NCBI RefSeq assembly: GCF_014066305.1
Contig: NW_023501049.1
Location: 953,001-1,017,000, forward strand
From: Letharia columbiana
Taxonomy: Eukaryota > Ascomycota > Lecanoromycetes > Lecanorales > Parmeliaceae
DNA length: 64,000 nucleotides
Reading direction: 5' to 3'
Shown here: positions 1 through 12,641 of the stretch, one piece after another
Position numbering within the stretch: position 1 is the first letter of the stretch
How the letters are laid out: each line of letters begins with the position of its first letter
Notes under the pieces: model-generated
Database searches by the model: none
What the model was told of the DNA's origin: nothing
The model's input: the letters and a program-made list of their open reading frames with translations, nothing else
Position numbers and translations under genes: made by a program

Positions 1-3000
1 TGTCCTTAAGGAATTCCGGTTGCTATGGGAGTCTTTGGTGTGGGTGTTCGCTTGTTTTTAGTACTGTTGTCCTATTGGATAGGAACGATTCTATTAACTA
101 CTCTCTATCGTTTTTCGCTTTCGGAGGTTATAAAGCAGTCGAGGATGAGAGACTTTATTATATGACCTGAAACGTCTAGCAGTAACATCGTGGCTACTTT
201 GTTAGAGTTCCAGGCCTAATATATCTTTCTAGAAGGTAGTGGTGCCGTGTTCTATGCCGTAATCTACGGCCTTCTATGTGTGTGGCCGGTGGGGTTTATG
301 TGTCTCCGTAAGATACGCTATTCTCCTAGTAAGAATAAACTTTATTGTCTTTCCTATGGTGTTAAGTGGCTTTGGCCGGTATCCTTTAGGAATCGGTGGT
401 TCTTGCCGGCTTCGGAAGGACAATTGTTATCGATGTCCTAAGTGCTCTGGGCAGTAGCCGTTCGTTATGATGTATTGAATATTCTATGTAGATGAGGGAG
501 TAATGGTTCAGGATCTCCTTGAGAATTGGGTTGGGGATCGCGTCTCCCCGGTGCTTCTTTGATGGTGCCTGCGTTATAGCCTTTCTTATCTTATTTACGG
601 TGATCGTGCTTTAGGTAGGCTTGTGGGTCGCCGTGTCGACGCTGATATTATCTAAATCCGCCTGTACCGGTAGTAGAGAACGTTCTCTAAGAAGTCTGCC
701 TTCGGGCCTGGTTCGTTGTATTCTTTTATTTTGTTAAATAGCGGAGGGAGATACGCCTGTGTTTAAGTTGTTTTTGCCACTTAGTTTTTTCATCTTTACG
801 GCGACTCCGCCTCTACCTGAACTCTCTAAACGCCTTTCTGGTAGTTCTTTAATTAGGTTGTTTTTGAAATTCTTAGCGACTTTATACTTTTCTTGCTTTC
901 CGAGGCGTTTTCCAGCTTCTTTTAGGATTTGCAACGCCTTTTCTTCCTTACATTCTGGGGTGAATTCGGTCTAGACCATGGCGACAACCTGATAACCGAG
1001 TGGACTCCTTTATGGCCGCTTAAATAGAGTCATAATAGTTGCTACTTGATAATCGTGCTCGTTGTGGGTTTTTTTATTCTTCTGGGGTTAGTGGCCTTTC
1101 GTGCCATAGCTCTGGGTGTCTCTGGCCTCGGCGTCTGTTTGTTAAGTTTCGGCGTGTCGTTGGTGCTAACTCCATCGGCCGCTCAGCTTTATAGAATTGG
1201 GAGGTGTGATCCGCTTTCGAAATCATTTCCGTATTGCAGTTAATGACATTTGTTGTTAGTGCTGGGTGGCGAATAGTAATCTATTGTTGTTTGACGTTTT
1301 TTTTATGTTCCGTTTCTACTGGATGCTTGTTCCATAGCGAATTCTTCCGCTATGAATATTAGTTCTTCGCTCTCTCATCGATACGGCTAGTCCCCACATC
1401 GTGTAATAAAGATTGAAGTCGCCTAGTATGTCTGTTCGTTTCCTTAGCTTCGAAGCGTCTCTATATTCGTTAAGTCCGTCTGTTTGTTGGTCGCCGGGAT
1501 TGTAGATGTTGTGTTGCGTATAATTCTATTTTTTCGGACTTGATGTTAGAGTGTGGGTCGGTGGTATATGATGGGTACTTGCTTTGGTGATATTCTTTGT
1601 TGATATAGAAGCACACTCGTGTGTTGTTATGGTAGGGGTGTTAGTTGATCTTCCTTCGGGGTTCGACGTGTTTGTGTTGGTGTTTTTGGGCTTTTGATTG
1701 CTACTTATCGTGTCTGTTTTTCGTTATCGAGGTTCTCCTGCGTTTTGGATTTCCTTGTGTTATATTGAGTATTAATAGCTGACTGGGGTGTGCTCCTTTC
1801 TCGGTGTTATTGTTGTTTGTTACTCGTGCCCAGTCTAGGTCCGCTCCCTTCTGATTGTTTCTTTTTTGGTCGTCGATGGACCGGATTGTCTCTTTTGTTC
1901 CATTGACGGGGACCGATTTTTTCCCTTTTGACTTAGGGGCTTCTGTCGTCCTGGTTGTTAATTTCTGCCGCTATCGTCTCATATCGTTTGGCTTCGTCTC
2001 TACTTTGGATAGCGTCTTTTTTGGCGGGCCCTTGTTGGTGATGTGGAGTCCTCCTTCCCTCGGCTGGGATTCGGTGTGTAGTTCTTTTGAGGTCGGCCCT
2101 CTGTTCCTCCCCTGCTGACTATCCTACCTCTGCCTGCTGGCCTATCGCGCGTGGATGCTAGCCTCGGGAAAATTCCTCATTTCGCCCACGATTGGACGCA
2201 TTCTGAAGTGTTGCTTGATTGATCGCTTTTTGTAACTAGCCGTGCCTCCTTCGTTGTCGATCGTGAAGAAGTCCTTGTTCGCCATTCTTTCTCGTTTCTT
2301 TTTTGTATCTACCTTGTTCCAAGCCTCGGGTCCCTGCAAACCGGGCATTTGGGTGTCGGTCGTGCTTTTTTGATGATGTCCCTGGCATTTCCGTTTTGGT
2401 GATCCTTTTGGGCTGCGTCGACGGTGCTGTTTTCGTCGTTGCTTCGTCTCTGTTGTTGTGCGCAAACTATGTAGTTCCCGATAACTGGCCTTTTCTGTGT
2501 TTTTTTTCTGGGGTGCTATTCGATGATTAATGAACCCTTGTCTACCCTTTTTTCCGCCGACCAGCCTGCTCCTTGTCGGCTTGCGTGTTGGCGTTCTCGT
2601 TCTGACCCTTTTGTTGCGTGGCTTGTTTTGGTGTGATGTTTGTCCTTTTTGGGTGGAGGCCTCGTTTTGGTGTTCTGCGTGCCCTTTTTTGGTCTACTTG
2701 TTTTTCAGTCTGTTCGCCTCTTCATTTGGCCATGATGTTTCGTCTTGCCTCCTGGCCGTCTGGGTTTTTGTGGTGTGTGTCTTTTATTTTTGATTATCGT
2801 GGTTTCTCGCTCGGTGTTTCTCTATGTTTGTTGCTGTCTCGTTTGTAGTTTCATGATTCTTTGTTGTTATATGGTGCTTGGCCTTGTTTCGGTATTGTGG
2901 TGGTCTGGGGTTCCTCCGGTGGTGGGGAGGATGTCGGGCCGGCTGTCGCTGGCGTGTGGTGTCTGTTTGCTCCCGGCTGTTGCCTGGTGCTTGTATGGTA

Positions 3001-3299
3001 ATCTTTTCCTATTGCTGTCTCGGTTGTTGGTTTGGCTGTTTGGTACTTCGTAGACTGTCTGTTTTGGGTTCTCGTTCGCCTTTTCAAATGCTACCCCGCT
3101 CTGAGGGGTGCTCTTGTTTTGTGGTTTTGGCCTTCGTCTTTTTTTGCTGGTGTTTTCGACTTCGCATGTGCGTGCTCCTTGAAATCGTGGTGCCTGGTCC
3201 TTGGGCGGGCCTTATTCGGTTGGTTGGGGTTGGGCGTCCCCTGAGCCATTGGGGTTGGCCTTCTGGTGCTTTGTACGTGTTCTTCTATAACTCATAAAT
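1..3299. other. Gene-free, T+G-rich stretch, probably decayed repeat
   Basis: No open reading frame here has a recognisable protein signature. The plus strand is visibly rich in T and G and poor in A and C over the whole stretch, most strongly at 1.8-3.3 kb, so the minus strand is A/C rich. Short minus-strand frames (for example 2142-2465 and 2851-3087) are rich in Lys, Arg, Thr, Pro and Gln and are broken by stops, which would fit a decayed retroelement gag-like region. No reverse transcriptase, integrase, LTR pair or primer site could be identified, so the retroelement reading is inference only. Confidence 0.4.
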
Positions 3300-4576
3300 G
3301 TATTTTTTTCAAGTAAAAGACTTCATCAGCCTTACGTTGCGATTGGCTACGAAGCGACGTTTCAGGTTGCGCCTAATCCTGAAATAGACAATTATAACCG
3401 ATTTTTGCAGAAGCGCATTGGATGTCAGCAGCGTATCAGGCTTGTTCGCTGACTCCGAGCTCACAGACATAGGTACCGTAGTAGGTATTAAACTCCTCCT
3501 GTAACAAATGATGGAAAACAGAGATGATTTTCTGCGACAAATATTGCCTCGCAAAGCGACGTCTGGCCCCCTGCCTTTGCAGGTCGAGGCTTTTATACCT
3601 GTCGTCCTCTTGTTGTCTCCTTTTCTGCTGCGCTCTCTTAACACACTTTTTCTTACCTTGTCTTTCTTCGCTGCTGGAACAGCGTTTCATCCGTCGAAGA
3701 TAATTGCTTGCTGGCTGGCCAGTCAATTTGTTCGCACGTCGTTCAGCCTACAAATCTATAATCTAATCATCACCGCATCCAATCGTTAAATACCCGATTG
3801 ATGCTCGTTTCAGTCCGATCAGCAAGCGACGCTGCAGCGCATCTCGTTGGACGAGAGCGACGTGTCCGGATCGCCGCGTTGCGACAAGGCCGTAGTCTAA
3901 TGTCTATACCAAAAAGCAGTTCACGTCTCTAGAGACGCGTCTCTGAATCTTCACACGAGTTGTTTATCAACAGTGGGACGGGAAGGTCTATATCATGCGG
4001 ATCAAGGTCGTGACTTCGATCAATGTGCGCTCAAGTCCGTTTGCGAGCCCGTCTGTCGTGATCCAAGAGGCCTTCCCAGAGCCGGAACGTTGCAATGCGA
4101 TCTTAAAGAAAGAACCTTCAGCAACGCCTTCTCTCGCTCCAGGTCAGCATTCAAGGATGGATCGGTTCATCGCCACTCAGCGCATTCCTCGTGGCTCTCG
4201 GCTTTCCGGATGGCTTCACGGCTCTTCGGTCCGTGACAATAGTGGTAGGAGACCTCCCATTCATACCAGGAAGACCTCGCACACCAGCACCTATTGTTTC
4301 GCTGCAGCTGAGCGAGGACACCAACGCCATGCGCCTGGCATAAGATCGTATCCCTCAACTCGCGGACTGATAGATCCAGTACATTCGCCAACCTATGGCC
4401 CCAGGCAACCCACATACGGATCTGACTCAAGACACGAGGTCTATCTGGAAAGGCTGCGTGCAGAACTGGGCTCCGCGCCTCGTGAGCGTTGCAGCAAGAG
4501 ACGTCATCAGCAGAAGTCAAGACGAGCGCCTGCGAAGAACGAGCGGCTTTGCTTTCCGCAGATCAAGGATTCGAAG
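3300..4576. other. Intergenic, no supported gene
   Basis: Short overlapping frames occur on both strands (minus 3309-3644 and 3436-3726, plus 3973-4236), but none has family features. A frame that is open from 3995 runs into the membrane-protein gene starting at 4577. Its upstream part has no recognisable composition, so it is treated as 5' leader rather than coding. Confidence 0.4.
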
Positions 4577-5306
4577 ATGAGGCAGAAGATAATCGGTTGT
4601 CTTTTCTTCGGCACCTTGTTGACCATCGTTCTGACAACATGTAAGTCCTTCCACCCTCGTCCCAGCGCATGCTGCCCACATGCGAAGCTTCCACTAACAA
4701 CCTACAGACCTCGCCCTTGCAATATCTGAATCCCTCCGCGGCGCCACCTTCCATGGGCTCTTCATCTTCTTCATCCTTGTCCTCACCATCTTCTTCTGCC
4801 ACTACCTGATCCGTCTCTGCATGCTGGCCTTCGAACCCCGAATGCGCTTCGCTCGCGCTCGCAAATGTCAGTCACCGCTCAATGGTGATGAAGAAGCCGG
4901 ATTCGCGCAGCCCAGACAGCCAATTCCGGTTGTGTTGGCGAGAGATGAAGAGTTGGGGTTGCATGATGATAATCGCAGGGTTGAGGAGGAGGATATAGAC
5001 GAAGCACTGCCACCGCCACCGCCGGCTTATGGTCTATGGAGGAGCAGTGTGGTACGTCTACTCTGGTCCTCTTAACTGGTTGGCTTGAAGGTATGCTGAC
5101 TTGCCTCACTGTAGCGCGCCGACCCAAACCTCATCCACTGGCAAGCAGTCGGAGACAACAATGATGTGCAGCAAGAAGCGAGAGAGATGATCTTTGCCGG
5201 GACTGGGCATCGACCACCTAGCTATACTTCCCATGATCGGACGGAGGGTGTGTTTGATGACCGCGGTACGTTTGTTTCCGACCCGATCGTTCCCATGTGG
5301 TATTGA
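4577..5306 (+). CDS. Fungal two-helix membrane protein with PPPPAYGLWR motif
   Basis: Three exons, 4577-4640, 4708-5051 and 5115-5306, join in phase to give 199 residues. Both introns are GT-AG and the first has a CTAAC branch site. Residues 4-26 and about 38-61 are strongly hydrophobic and should be membrane helices. The rest is a cytosol-like tail with an acidic stretch, then a proline run followed by AYGLWRSSV and RADPNLIHW around residues 123-145, and a RPPSY motif. This tail pattern recurs in small uncharacterised membrane proteins of Pezizomycotina; no function is known to me. The start at 4577 puts a helix directly at the N-terminus. The frame is open upstream to 3995, so a longer protein is possible. 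The end is the straight read through a possible GTACGT donor at 5266; a fourth exon cannot be excluded. Confidence 0.7.
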
Positions 5307-5728
5307 GGTTGAGTCGCAAGACATGTTTCGGGAGCGAGAAGACCCTTCTACTCCTGAGACCTGTCTAGCAACTCCATTACCTACCTTGAAGAAGCAATGC
5401 TGACTCCGACACCTGCGTCAGTCGAGGGTGTACTGGAGCCTGAGCCGGTGGCGGCTCCGTTGCCGTTGCTTGCGGAGAGAAGGGCGGCGGGGACGGTGCT
5501 CTCGAGAGGTGGTACCGTTAGGATGGCGAGATTGCATTGAGGCGTGGTTGAGGAGCAAGCCTGAATGTCAGCTACTCCGAAAACGCTTCGGAAAGGTTGC
5601 GGAGTCGGCAGCGATGGAGGTAAAGGGACGATGGGCGTTACTCAAGGCATCAGGAGCTGGCGAAGTTGGGGATTTTCTACTGCATAGAACAGGCATGGAT
5701 GTCAAGTTGACAACACTTTTAATCAATG
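5307..5728. other. Short convergent intergenic spacer
   Basis: It lies between the 3' ends of the membrane-protein gene (plus) and the U5-40K gene (minus). Open frames here (for example plus 5428-5898) overlap the 3' end of the U5-40K gene and look like shadows. Nothing else was seen. Confidence 0.5.
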
Positions 5729-7003
5729 CTAGGTCCCCAATTCTCCGAGTATTAAATTTCGATCTGAGGAGCCGCTCACAACTGCCACCCATTAGCGAAG
5801 TTCCTGCCAGATCTGAAAGAGCAGACTCACTAATCGGCTCATCCCCAGGCGCAAAACGCACGTCATTGACCGTCCCCCTGTGCCCCGGCAACTTATAGAC
5901 CAGCTTACTTGTCCTCGCTTCCCAAACACAGACAGTACCATCACCGCTGCCCACCCCCACCCTGTCTCCCTTCCCATCCCAGCACGCCCTCACAAGATTC
6001 CTCTCCACACCGACTGGCGCCCCTGCGAAGGACTTCAAGCTTCGGTCGACAGGCGCGAAAGGTCTGACATCCCACGTCCTTGCTAAACCGTCATGGGAAT
6101 AGCTCAGCAAAGACTGTGAATCTGGAGAGATGGAGAGGGAAGTGACGGTGTCGGTATGACCAGGCATGCGGTATGCGACTGCTTTTTTTCGGATGTCGTA
6201 GGCGAGGATATCGCAGTCGATGCCGCCGGTGTAGATTTCATTTCCTGCCTCTGCGACTGCGACGCTGGTGATGGGGAAATCCGTTTCGATAAAATCCACG
6301 GCTCTTTTCACCCTGGGATCCCAGATCCCCACACAACCATCATCGGAGCCCGAGATAAGTATCTCTTCCCCTCTCGGCGAGGCGGTAAGACAATTGACAA
6401 TCTCCTCATGCCCCTCATGCCGCCGTATTCGCAACCCTGTCTCCAGATCCCAAGACGCGAGCGTCGTGTCTGCAGAGGCGGAGAAAACGTTACTGGAGGA
6501 GCGGGACCAGTGCAAGTCGAGAACGGCGCCTTTGTGGCCGTTTAGAATGCCATAATTTTCGCAGGAGCCATAGGTGCGCCAGAGCATTATGGACCGGTCC
6601 ATGGAGCCGGAAGCTATGTATTGACCGGAGGGGTCGAAGCGGACGGCGAAGACTTCGCCGAAGTGGCCTGGGGGTTGTCAATATGGGCGTTGATCGGGAA
6701 CTGGGAGGAGATACTGACCGGTGAGCTCCATTATGGGGGCCTGTAGTCCGCTTGTGCGTGGCACCTAGGCACACCGATCCATCAGCCGGCCTTCTTTTCG
6801 TGACAGTTCAGCACACGTTCAAGCGGTATTTTGCAGCTGTTGGGAAGTGGGAAGCTTACAGCTTGGATGAGGGCCCCAGATCCAGAGCCACCATTCGTGA
6901 CTGCCACGGCTTTGCCATTGATGTCTGTATTGGACTTCTGCCTTTTCACTACCATTTGGGATGACCCAAAGGAGTTCGATGCAGGGCGCTTTGCTGCTGA
7001 CAT
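5729..7003 (-). CDS. SNRNP40: U5 snRNP 40 kDa WD-repeat protein (Prp8-binding)
   Basis: Four exons on the minus strand, 6860-7003, 6719-6764, 5831-6667 and 5729-5781, sum to 1,080 nt (359 residues). A basic N-terminus with KRP and KRQK precedes a WD40 beta-propeller; GH and WD-type repeat ends are regular (for example SGSMDRSIMLW, SGSDDGCVGIWDPR, YKLPGHRGTVNDVRF). The order of repeats and the last blade match the spliceosomal U5-40K protein, which binds Prp8 in the U5 snRNP and the catalytic spliceosome in the nucleus. The last exon codes only 17 residues and restores the family ending IIVSGSSDRNLILGEL. Without that 49-nt intron (5782-5830) the frame runs into unrelated sequence. The gene is divergent from BET3. 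Confidence 0.93.
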
Positions 7004-7338
7004 TTTGGGTGTAGTGGTTGTCAGTACGGGGCGATTAGGAGGATGTTGAATTGCTTGAATGGTTGCGGCACATCGCTAGACGGATTTCATGATTAGATTG
7101 ACTCCGTATCCCAAAATGAGTTACTCGAAGCGTTGTCTTGGCGGAAACGGTTTTGATAAGGCAGAATCATTAGCGCTAGCGACTAGCCGCGCTCGATGTC
7201 AGCCCAGCTCTTTCTCTCTCTTGCTCTTCATTGAAAAGGCAGCTCTCAGAGTGTGACACTATTGCATAGAGCCACTTTGCCGAATCAGAAATCCCGATAC
7301 TTCGCCTTGATGGTCTGACTTGACATAAGTGAGCGGCT
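7004..7338. promoter_or_regulatory. Shared divergent promoter region of U5-40K and BET3
   Basis: The 335 bp between the two predicted start codons must hold both promoters, because the genes point away from each other. No TATA box or binding site could be assigned with confidence. It contains no supported coding sequence. Confidence 0.5.
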
Positions 7339-8192
7339 ATGGCATCAACAAAAGCCGCAAGGGTTGGAGAAGAGTATGTACCACCACGACCATCTTAAGG
7401 ACGTGCATTACTAAGTGTCCCAAAGGGTATGGAAGTAAGTCCATTGTCTGGAGCTTGATCCACTCCTCTGTTCTTTCCGCATTGCGCTACACCTGTCCGC
7501 CAGCCTCGACGAAAGTCTGACCCTACGAAGGACCCGAGTGGATAAGGTCAATGCCGAGCTCGTTACTTTAACCTATGGTACGATGGTAGCTCAGCTCTGC
7601 TCAGACTTTGATAGCAACTATGCGGAAGTCAATAAACAGTTGGATAAAATGGGATACAACATCGGCATGCGTCTGGTTGAGGACTTCTTCGCCAAGTCTG
7701 GTACTCAAAGATGTGCCAACCTGAGAGAGACTGCAGAGACTATATCCAAAGTGTGTGCAAAAGGGCTCCCCAGATTTTCGAGAGACACTTAGCTACAAAT
7801 AATATCTGAAGCTAAAGCCTTGCTAGGTAGGATTTAAGATCTTCCTCAATATTACACCCACGGTGACGAATTGGACGGCCGATAACAAACAGTTCTCGTT
7901 GATTTTTGAAGAGAACCCATTGGCGGACTTTGTCGAGCTACCAGACGACGGACGTGCCCAAGATGAGCTGTGGTACTCGAACATCTTGTGTGGTATACTG
8001 AGAGGAGCGCTGGAGATGGTCGGTCATGCTTTTGACCGCTATTTGTGTTCCCCAAGCTCACACTTACGATAGGTCCAAATGCAGGTTGAAGCACACTACG
8101 TCAGCGACGTGCTGAGAGGTAACGATATTACAGAGATGCGTATCACTCTGTTGAGATACGTTGAAGATGAAATGCCGCCAGACGACGAATGA
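7339..8192 (+). CDS. BET3: TRAPP complex core subunit Bet3 (TRAPPC3)
   Basis: Five exons, 7339-7373, 7426-7434, 7531-7750, 7827-8018 and 8073-8192, sum to 576 nt (191 residues). The protein matches Bet3 end to end: [19 protein letters not shown], the [14 protein letters not shown] block, [28 protein letters not shown], and the C-terminal [11 protein letters not shown]. Bet3 is a small alpha/beta subunit found in two copies in TRAPP, the Rab (Ypt1) exchange and tethering complex at the ER-Golgi. Cys76 in RCANL lies at the place of the palmitoylated cysteine known in mammalian Bet3. Exon 2 is a nine-base microexon that supplies the Val-Trp of GEEVWK. The start is chosen because MASTK-type N-termini are usual for fungal Bet3. 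Confidence 0.95.
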
Positions 8193-9292
8193 AACACATC
8201 TATACTTGCCGTAGTCAAGTCCGAGCCATGTAGTGATTCGGCTTTCCGAGCCCGGGCAGAGTTCCTCAAACCGAGTCAAAGATGCCGGACGCATATGTTC
8301 TTGACACTTACCCCAATCTTGGACATTACTTGCAACGGCCGTAGGAGCGGTGAGTTGATGAGAGGCACTGCAGCTAACGGCTGTCTCTTCTACGCAAATG
8401 TTCGGCTCCGCTCGGCCTTGACTCTCCGGACTGAACCCGAACATCCGCTCCGAATGATACCCGCCGTCTATCTGGAACACTCTAGAACGTCACACAGACA
8501 CTGTATGCTTCTTCACCAGGACTCGGCAGACTCCATATCCAGTACGTCGGTCTGAAAACGGTGTTGCTGAGTCGAAGAAGCTTGGAGATCCGTTTTGCGT
8601 CTTACACTTTCTCCTATAGCGATGCCTATTTGACGTCTTGCACAGGCTTGGCAGAAACCTTGATTGCGTTAAGCACCACAGTACATGTAGATGAGGTGTT
8701 ATTAAAACATCGAAGTTGAGCCGTATAAAGTAGGGTTAGGGCATGCCTGTAATGAGGCTAGCGGGGATTGGCGCCTCAATCATGATCCCGCCCCGACGAA
8801 AGACGAACCTCTTATACCTGCCACTCACTCAGTAACAGTCGAGACATCCCGAGTGTCTGGTAATACATACTGATAGCTGTGTTGGCGATCACATCATTCT
8901 TTTGCTTTGGCTTACCTCACTTGCTTCTCAGTGCTGTCCGGGGGTGGCTATCACAGTATCAGCTTCAGCTAGCCCACGGTCGCAAATTGCCGCAGCAAGA
9001 TCGATCTTCTTGCAGTACCTGAAAGATTACACTTCAAGCGCACCGCCAAACTTCCGCTGCCGTCTCTAGAGGCTGTCAAGCCTCCGAAACATAGTCCGGG
9101 GAAGTACAGATATCATCACGAACCTTACATCGCTCTCCGCTCCCCTCACCAGTTTCTGTCAGCTTTGTGCGACTCGGCACCCGGACTTCAACCCACCACT
9201 CATGAATCCTTGGCACTGATATCCTTCAAACTCTTCTCGAAGTCGCAACCCATCGCGTTAGAGGGATAGCTTACCGCAATTCCCTCACCGAT
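8193..9292. other. Intergenic and 5' leader of the SomA-like gene
   Basis: Frames at minus 8064-8480 and plus 8295-8555 lack family features. The last few hundred bases should be the promoter and long leader of the regulator gene at 9293. No other element was identified. Confidence 0.5.
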
Positions 9293-11858
9293 ATGAATCA
9301 AATGAATATGGGTGGCTTCAACGCCGGTAACGGTGCGCTCGGGAACATGCCCATGCCAAATCATGGGCCCAACGGTGTCGGTAGCAGGATACCCGATGAT
9401 CATGAGGACAACAACTACGAAGCAAAACTCAACGCCTACATATACGGCTATTTTTGTGTTAAAGGCAAATGGGAATTGGCGAGGGCGCTGAAGGATAGCG
9501 GGGTGGAATTTGAACCCCCTCTTGTGAATGACAATACCAACGGCGCAAACGACAGCATGCAGACAGATTCCAAAGATGGCATAGATCTGAAAAGACCCGA
9601 TGATCTTCCTGATTTTCAGCACCTGTGTGATGGACAAGGAGGCTCGTTCCTCTCGAGCTGGTTCGCGGTGTTCTGGGACATATTTTGGGCGCAGCGAAAG
9701 AACACCCGGGGGAGTGCCAACGCCTCGCAGTATGTGACACAAACTCAGGTACGTGCTCCTCACTCTCTCCCTTCTGCGTCGATTAATCCACCTCATAGCA
9801 ACAAGCCCGGATGCGCTCAGAGCAGCAAACCCAAATGCTGCGGGCCATGCCTGGGATGGGTCCTGGCCAGCTCGAAGGCTATCAGCAGATGCTGCGATTT
9901 AACAATGCCACAAATGGAAATTTGCAGCGGAAGGCTTTAGAGAACAACCGCGGTCAATTTCAACCGTAAGTCTACCCGTCGAAGATCTCCCAGGGGTCAT
10001 GGTCCTTGTCCTTTGTTCCTCTACAAGAAGCTTGTCGAGATTTATGCTCTAACGGGTATTCTACAGAACTGCGCAACAAATAGCCCAAATGCAGCGCCAG
10101 GGTATGATGCAAGGAATGCGTAGGGATCCCTCAGACATGGACATGAATGGACAGAGACCACGCACACCTTCTGCTGGGGACCATGCACCTTCGCCCAACA
10201 AGAGACAACGCATGGATGGCGTCCAGTTCAACGGCGCACAACATATGATGCCAAATGGTAGAGGTCCACCAGGAATGCCAGGGCAGATGATGGGAGGGGA
10301 TTCGGCACTCAATGCTAACCATTTGTTGATGAACAATGGAATCAATCCAGGTAATTTATCCGATTCCCAGTTTGCCTCCTTCCAGCAGCAAAACCCCGCT
10401 GTCCAGCAAAAATCAATCCAAGTGTATGCCCAGAACCTTGCAAAGAATCAGCGTCAACAGAGTATGTCAAACGCTGGTGGTATGTCAGATCAGGGCTCAC
10501 CTCTTATGCCTCCAGGTATGGACCTAGGAGGAGTCGGAGGACCGGAATACTACGGCGGTGCCAATCCTGGTGCGATGCAGATGCGAGGTGGCGTCCCACC
10601 TGGGGCGCCAAACGGTGGGGCCGGAGGAAACCACGCACTACAAGACTATCAAATGCAGCTGATGCTCCTCGAGCAACAAAACAAAAAACGGTTACTCATG
10701 GCTCGGCAAGAGCAAGATACGATCGGTAGTGGCAGGCCCGACGGACCGGGTGGGATGCCCGGTGCGCCGGGCTTTGCTCCAGGAATGTCCCCCTCAGGAA
10801 GTCGAGGTGGTCCATCACCAGGTCCGAGCGACCAGGCGAGACGAGGTACGCCGAAGATGCCGCAGACTGCAGGATTGCCGGGGTCACCGATGCCTGACGG
10901 AAGCATGCGAGGGTCTCCTGCAGCGATGCCCTTCAACCCAATGCAACAAGAAATGTATCCGCACATGAACGGCGGTGGCATGCGACCGCCACCCAGCTCC
11001 CATCCTCAATTTAACAACGGACAGAATTATACCCCAGAACAAATGGTGGCAATTTCAAAAACGCAGAATGGGGGTAGGATGAATGGAAATTGGCAGCAGG
11101 GACCTCCAGGTCAAGCGCCGATGATCCAGGCGCCTCAACCCCAGCAAGGCGTACAGATGGGAACGCCGCAACAGCGGAATGAGATGCCTCCACCACAGGC
11201 TGTTCCCAATCCCACTGTAAATGGCCGTCCAGCTTCTCCCACAGCTCCCCCTACTCCTCAAACAACAAGCAAAGCAAACCCCAAGGGCAAGAAGAATGAG
11301 AGGGAACGAAAGGTAATCTTTTTTCTTCTTCCTTTTTTCTTGAGAAGCCCAGTAAACATGAGGACTGTTCTGACGTATACAATTTAGAAGCCAACGAAGA
11401 AGAACTCAACGGCCAGTGTGCCTCCCACTCCAGCTTCTGAGGCTGAGCAACCACCTACTCCTACGCCTGCAACCCCAGTCACACCGCAGCATTCCGCCTC
11501 ATTTGCGCCATCCAAGGCTGATGGTCAAGGTCCAGCCAATATGATGCCAGGCATGACCTCGGCTGCTCCCGATCAGCTTGCTCCACAGCAACAGGATACA
11601 GCAATGTCCGGGTTCAACGGTCTTGATGCAGGAGTCGATGTAAGAGCTTCAATCACCTAAACTCACGTTCAACTCCATCTAATCCGTGCTCTTCTATAGG
11701 ATTCATACAGCATGCCGTTCAACAGCGATCTCAACAATCCGGACATACTTGAGAACTTTGATTTCGAACAGTTCTTGACAACGACCGACGGGGATTTCAA
11801 TTTCGATCCCTCGACATTCGAGGCTGGTGACGGTATTGAGATTGGTGGTGGTTCATGA
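9293..11858 (+). CDS. somA: LisH-domain transcriptional regulator, SomA/Som1/Flo8 type
   Basis: Five exons, 9293-9748, 9799-9965, 10067-11312, 11388-11639 and 11700-11858, sum to 2,280 nt (759 residues). Residues about 44-74 form a LisH motif (LNAYIYGYFCVKGKWELA), and residues about 118-135 (FLSSWFAVFWDIFWAQR) complete a LUFS-type domain as in Flo8 and SSDP proteins. The rest is low-complexity and rich in Gln, Met, Pro and Gly, with a short acidic, aromatic C-terminus (NPDILENFDFEQFL) that resembles an activation segment. In Aspergillus and Magnaporthe the SomA/Som1 orthologue acts with an LDB1-type partner (PtaB) downstream of cAMP/PKA to control adhesion, conidiation and wall genes; that role is by family. 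Introns are short GT-AG. Confidence 0.88.
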
Positions 11859-12641
11859 TGTGAATCGAAAGACACTACTCAAACCTTCACCCCATTTCTC
11901 CTTTCATCGATAGACGATCTGGGATATCCCAAATCGATCTGAAAATTATCACTGGAGTCTGTGGATATTTCTCCTGGCCTTGCTCCAGACGGCGCTCATA
12001 CAAACTCGACTTCGGAACATACGTCTTTGCGCGGCTGGCATACTCCCTTCATTCGATCACTTGACGGTGGTATTCGTGGCTTCCGGGTTTCTGCGCCTGT
12101 CATTTACAACCCAATGTTACTATCTGATTAATACTCGTGCAAAAGGGGCAAAGGGAGGTTGGAAAGGCGCGACGGAGATTGACTTTATCCTTACGGTCCT
12201 GGAGGGAGTCAGATTTCGATGTAGCTATGATGTTCTGCTGTTATTGTTGTCTTGAAGGGCTATTGGATAGCAGTCAATAGCGTCTAAACGAAGACTGCAA
12301 GACTTGTAAATAGCGTCGTTGAAAGACCTTTACATGATCATAGAATTGTTGTAATCGCAAGTAAAATAGATTCATCAGACTTCAAATGAAAAGGGAGACA
12401 GTCTTACTCGATCTCAGTCTGGACAGTTCTTGATGTTTCCACACTGCGGTCAGGAAGGTGGTACTTCACAAACATGAGTGGCAGGAAAACATGTTTGATG
12501 CATGTAATTTCATTCGTTGGCTGGACCTTTCACACCCATCAACACCAAGAAAGTTGTTTGCTTGAGACTTGATCATTTGACCTATCTCCTCTTGCTTTCA
12601 ATTGATGCTGCTACATACAACCTCACTGCTCGTTACCAGCA
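11859..12641. other. Intergenic
   Basis: It holds the 3' region of the SomA-like gene and the promoter of the gene at 12642. The frame at 11980-12255 has no family features. Nothing else seen. Confidence 0.5.

Noticed and set aside
2142..3087. Basic minus-strand frames as a retroelement gag gene
   Set aside because: Composition would fit, but frames are short, broken, and no zinc knuckle, protease or reverse transcriptase follows.
6156..6774. Plus-strand frames over the U5-40K gene and a minus frame 6490-6774
   Set aside because: They overlap WD-repeat exons in other frames and have no features of their own.
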